Source: Streptomyces sp. HmicA12 (GTDB lineage Bacteria > Actinomycetota > Actinomycetes > Streptomycetales > Streptomycetaceae). From it: DNA of 64,000 nt. A program made the translations under genes and the position numbers. The first letter of the stretch is position 1. Each line of letters begins with the position of its first letter. Positions 63,813 through 64,000 of the stretch are shown here, one piece after another. The notes below the pieces were generated by a model. The model saw nothing but the letters and a program-made list of their open reading frames with translations, made no database searches and was not told the origin of the DNA. The stretch is from contig NZ_KB891842.1 in NCBI RefSeq assembly GCF_000373565.1, positions 310,001-374,000 on the forward strand. Reading direction: 5' to 3'.

Positions 63813-64000
63813 ATGGCCACCACCGCACTCGCACGCCCGCCCGCCGCACGGCCGAAGCGGCGCCGCCTCTCCCTCGGACGGGCCGCCGCCTGGACCGTGA
63901 TGGGTGTCATCGTGCTCATCACCCTGCTCCCGTTCTACTGGGTGCTGCGCACCGCGCTGTCCTCCAACCCCGGCATCGCCGCCGACCCGACCTCACCCCT
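63813..64000 (+). CDS. Sugar ABC transporter permease (MalG type), cut by window edge
   Basis: The ATG at 63813 has GAGGAGAGGAGAA before it. About 62 residues are visible: a basic N-terminus (RPKRRRLSLGRAAAW), a first membrane helix (VMGVIVLITLLPFYWVLRTA) and LSSNPGIAA. This is the start of a MalG/UgpE-type partner permease. The frame is open at the end of the window. Confidence 0.9.
   Translation, partial: MATTALARPPAARPKRRRLSLGRAAAWTVMGVIVLITLLPFYWVLRTALSSNPGIAADPTSP

Overview
The window looks like a Streptomyces chromosome. GC is very high, third codon positions are strongly GC-biased, GTG starts and GTGA/ATGA overlaps are frequent, and secreted enzymes carry twin-arginine leaders. A DasR-type (dre) site, a LAxTG sortase substrate and an LPFR-type small protein point the same way. 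No species can be named from sequence alone.

Layout. (1) 1-16904 is a glycan/glycoprotein utilisation locus. A minus-strand run holds an M60 metallopeptidase, a PL8 polysaccharide lyase and a DUF2264 protein cut by the window edge; a LacI regulator and a 2-hydroxyacid dehydrogenase follow. Divergently lies a plus-strand operon: two LplB/YtcP-type permeases, a lipoprotein binding protein, an M1 peptidase and a beta-helix/F5-8C protein, then a Gfo/Idh/MocA oxidoreductase. Both promoter regions share the 10-mer AACCGCTTAC, a candidate operator. (2) 17048-20218 is threonine catabolism (tdh-kbl) plus a LysR regulator. (3) 20241-25590 holds housekeeping and accessory genes: SUKH-4, XRE-cupin with GNAT, hydrolase, MmcQ/YjbR and MFS. 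(4) A tRNA-Pro(GGG) at 25699 marks the left edge of a decayed genomic island of about 10.9 kb. About 110 bp covering the tRNA 3' half and its terminator recur at 36615-36723, with a 26-bp identical core. The island carries a small sigma factor and partner, a near-palindromic MITE-like element, a 52-aa ORF, a frameshifted gene, a GmrSD-like restriction enzyme, a secreted PLD-like protein, a truncated FG-GAP gene and several transposase remnants, but no recognisable integrase. (5) 36862-38786 is a small WXG/type VII-associated operon with one frameshifted gene.

(6) 39311-44309 is core-like: FMN-binding glutamate synthase family protein, LAxTG surface protein, sigma/anti-sigma-like pair and a Na+/H+ antiporter. 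(7) 44554-48816 is a compact redox operon: Baeyer-Villiger-type flavin monooxygenase, AurF-like diiron oxygenase and a ferredoxin-fused ferredoxin-NADP reductase. A 15-bp near-palindrome precedes it and a TetR gene is convergent with it. (8) 49632-56431 holds a methyltransferase, a GH84 beta-N-acetylglucosaminidase with a strong dre-like site, an MFS transporter, a deaminase, an AhpD-like protein and pirin. (9) 57121-62665 holds RecQ and then a graveyard: an IS1380 transposase, an RHS fragment, a pirin 3' fragment and a ROK regulator apparently fused to the tail of a sugar-binding protein. Intact small genes (LPFR, GNAT, a helix-turn-helix protein) lie among them. (10) 62855-64000 begins a second sugar ABC permease pair; the last gene runs off the window.
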